A stretch of DNA of 64,000 bases from Corynebacterium phocae. Lineage in GTDB: Bacteria > Actinomycetota > Actinomycetes > Mycobacteriales > Mycobacteriaceae. The notes beneath the pieces were generated by a model. That model searched no databases. It was not told where the DNA came from and worked only from the letters and a program-made list of their open reading frames with translations. Position numbers and translations under genes: made by a program. Below, one piece after another: positions 63,458 to 64,000 of the stretch. The stretch's first letter is position 1. The number at the start of each line of letters is the position of its first letter. The stretch spans positions 1-64,000 of the forward strand of contig NZ_VXKJ01000030.1 in assembly GCF_008693075.1 (NCBI RefSeq). Direction: 5' to 3'.

Positions 63458-64000
63458 TTACTTCTGCTTTGGCTTAGCGGATGAGCCCTCAGATCCTTCC
63501 TTGTTGGCAACGGAGGAAAGACCGTCATAGTCATCCATGCAATTGCTAGCAATCTTGTCCGCGATGAGCAGGCCGATTGCGGTGAGCGCAATGCCAAATG
63601 CGGCGGTCCCAAGATCCCGGGCTGGGAAGTTTGGACCCGTGAACTTGCTTACGGCGTTGGCTAGGTCACTGTTGAAAATGCCCATCGAACGCTGAATCTG
63701 GGAGTTGACATCGCTGACCGCGCGGCTGACCTCGTACTGGAAACGCTCCAAACCAGGCAGGCGTACCTGGGTGGCAATTCCAAGCGGAATCAGCAGCAGT
63801 AGCGGAACGCCTACGCCAACTAGGGAAGCCACGCACTGTTCATTGATGGACGAAGAACCGGCTGGTGCCGGAGGAGTCTTGTCTCCACCCGGTGTCACAG
63901 TGATGATGATCTTCGTGCCGTCTTCGAGCGTGATGACGTAGTCGCCCGGTTTAGCGCCTTCGTCGAAGATGATGTCAACGCCGTTATTGCCCTCAGTGAT
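63458..64000 (-). CDS. large surface protein, C-terminal part
   Basis: Open to the window edge, so only the last 180 residues are seen. First a beta-type repeat end (VDIIFDEGAKPGDYVITLEDG), then a Pro/Ser linker, a hydrophobic VGVGVPLLLLIPLGIATQV segment, an amphipathic helical region and a second helix (GTAAFGIALTAIGLLIAD), and a Lys-rich end. This C-terminal module is common on long Ig-like or Rib-like corynebacterial surface proteins. No LPxTG motif. Confidence 0.85.
   Translation of the reverse strand: MTEGNNGVDIIFDEGAKPGDYVITLEDGTKIIITVTPGGDKTPPAPAGSSSINEQCVASLVGVGVPLLLLIPLGIATQVRLPGLERFQYEVSRAVSDVNSQIQRSMGIFNSDLANAVSKFTGPNFPARDLGTAAFGIALTAIGLLIADKIASNCMDDYDGLSSVANKEGSEGSSAKPKQK

Overview
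The window looks like a chromosomal segment of a Corynebacterium. The evidence is a giant type I fatty acid synthase with a separate holo-ACP synthase, a class Ib ribonucleotide reductase cluster (nrdHI-nrdE-nrdF), a ctaD whose protein reads like corynebacterial cytochrome aa3 subunit I, an MdbA-like oxidoreductase, and many GTG/TTG starts and ATGA/GTGA gene overlaps. Most of the DNA is GC-rich. The stretch around 43.5-51 kb is visibly richer in A+T and disturbed.

Layout. 1-7.5 kb: end of a 5S rRNA, an ABC exporter (ATPase plus FtsX-type permease), paired fluoride channels, phosphoglucomutase, a MauE/DoxX plus DsbA-like pair and tRNA-Ala. 7.9-16.4 kb: fructosamine-kinase-like gene, nadE, a cysteine-free L36, the nrd genes behind two NrdR boxes, and ctaD. 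16.4-28.3 kb: serB, a PTH2-like gene, a pncB-helicase pair, a long co-directional run clpS-DUF2017-peptidase-rhomboid-murI-cpdA-rph-rdgB, two small membrane proteins and tRNA-Leu. 28.4-35.4 kb: a triple Ltp-repeat surface protein, a decayed pyruvate formate-lyase beside an intact glycyl-radical subunit and activase, and a secreted nuclease with collagen-like repeats. 35.5-43.5 kb: an apparently solitary Dam-family methylase, prolyl aminopeptidase, SPFH protein, a POT transporter and bioAD.

43.5-51 kb is the plastic part. It contains three copies or relics of one AAA ATPase/DUF4143 gene (two are about 800-bp direct repeats exactly 5156 bp apart), an IS3-family relic, a duplicated 3' tail of bioD, a small secreted protein with a membrane partner, a possible bacteriocin-like relic, a three-gene ABC transporter and a 23-bp tandem repeat array. 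51.2-64 kb: the fatty acid synthase, a sugar-type ABC transporter ending in acpS, and the 3' end of a large surface protein on the minus strand.

Most interesting points: (i) two TGAAC-N3-GTTCA operators sit symmetrically inside the first codons of the divergent bioA and POT transporter genes, which suggests the transporter belongs to the biotin regulon; (ii) the pyruvate formate-lyase locus keeps a separate glycyl-radical subunit and activase while the catalytic core has decayed; (iii) long direct repeats flank an ABC transporter island; (iv) a structured leader lies before ctaD. No clear, intact, entirely new defence or toxin system was found. The secreted-protein/membrane-protein pair and the ABC island are the best candidates for uncharacterised biology.
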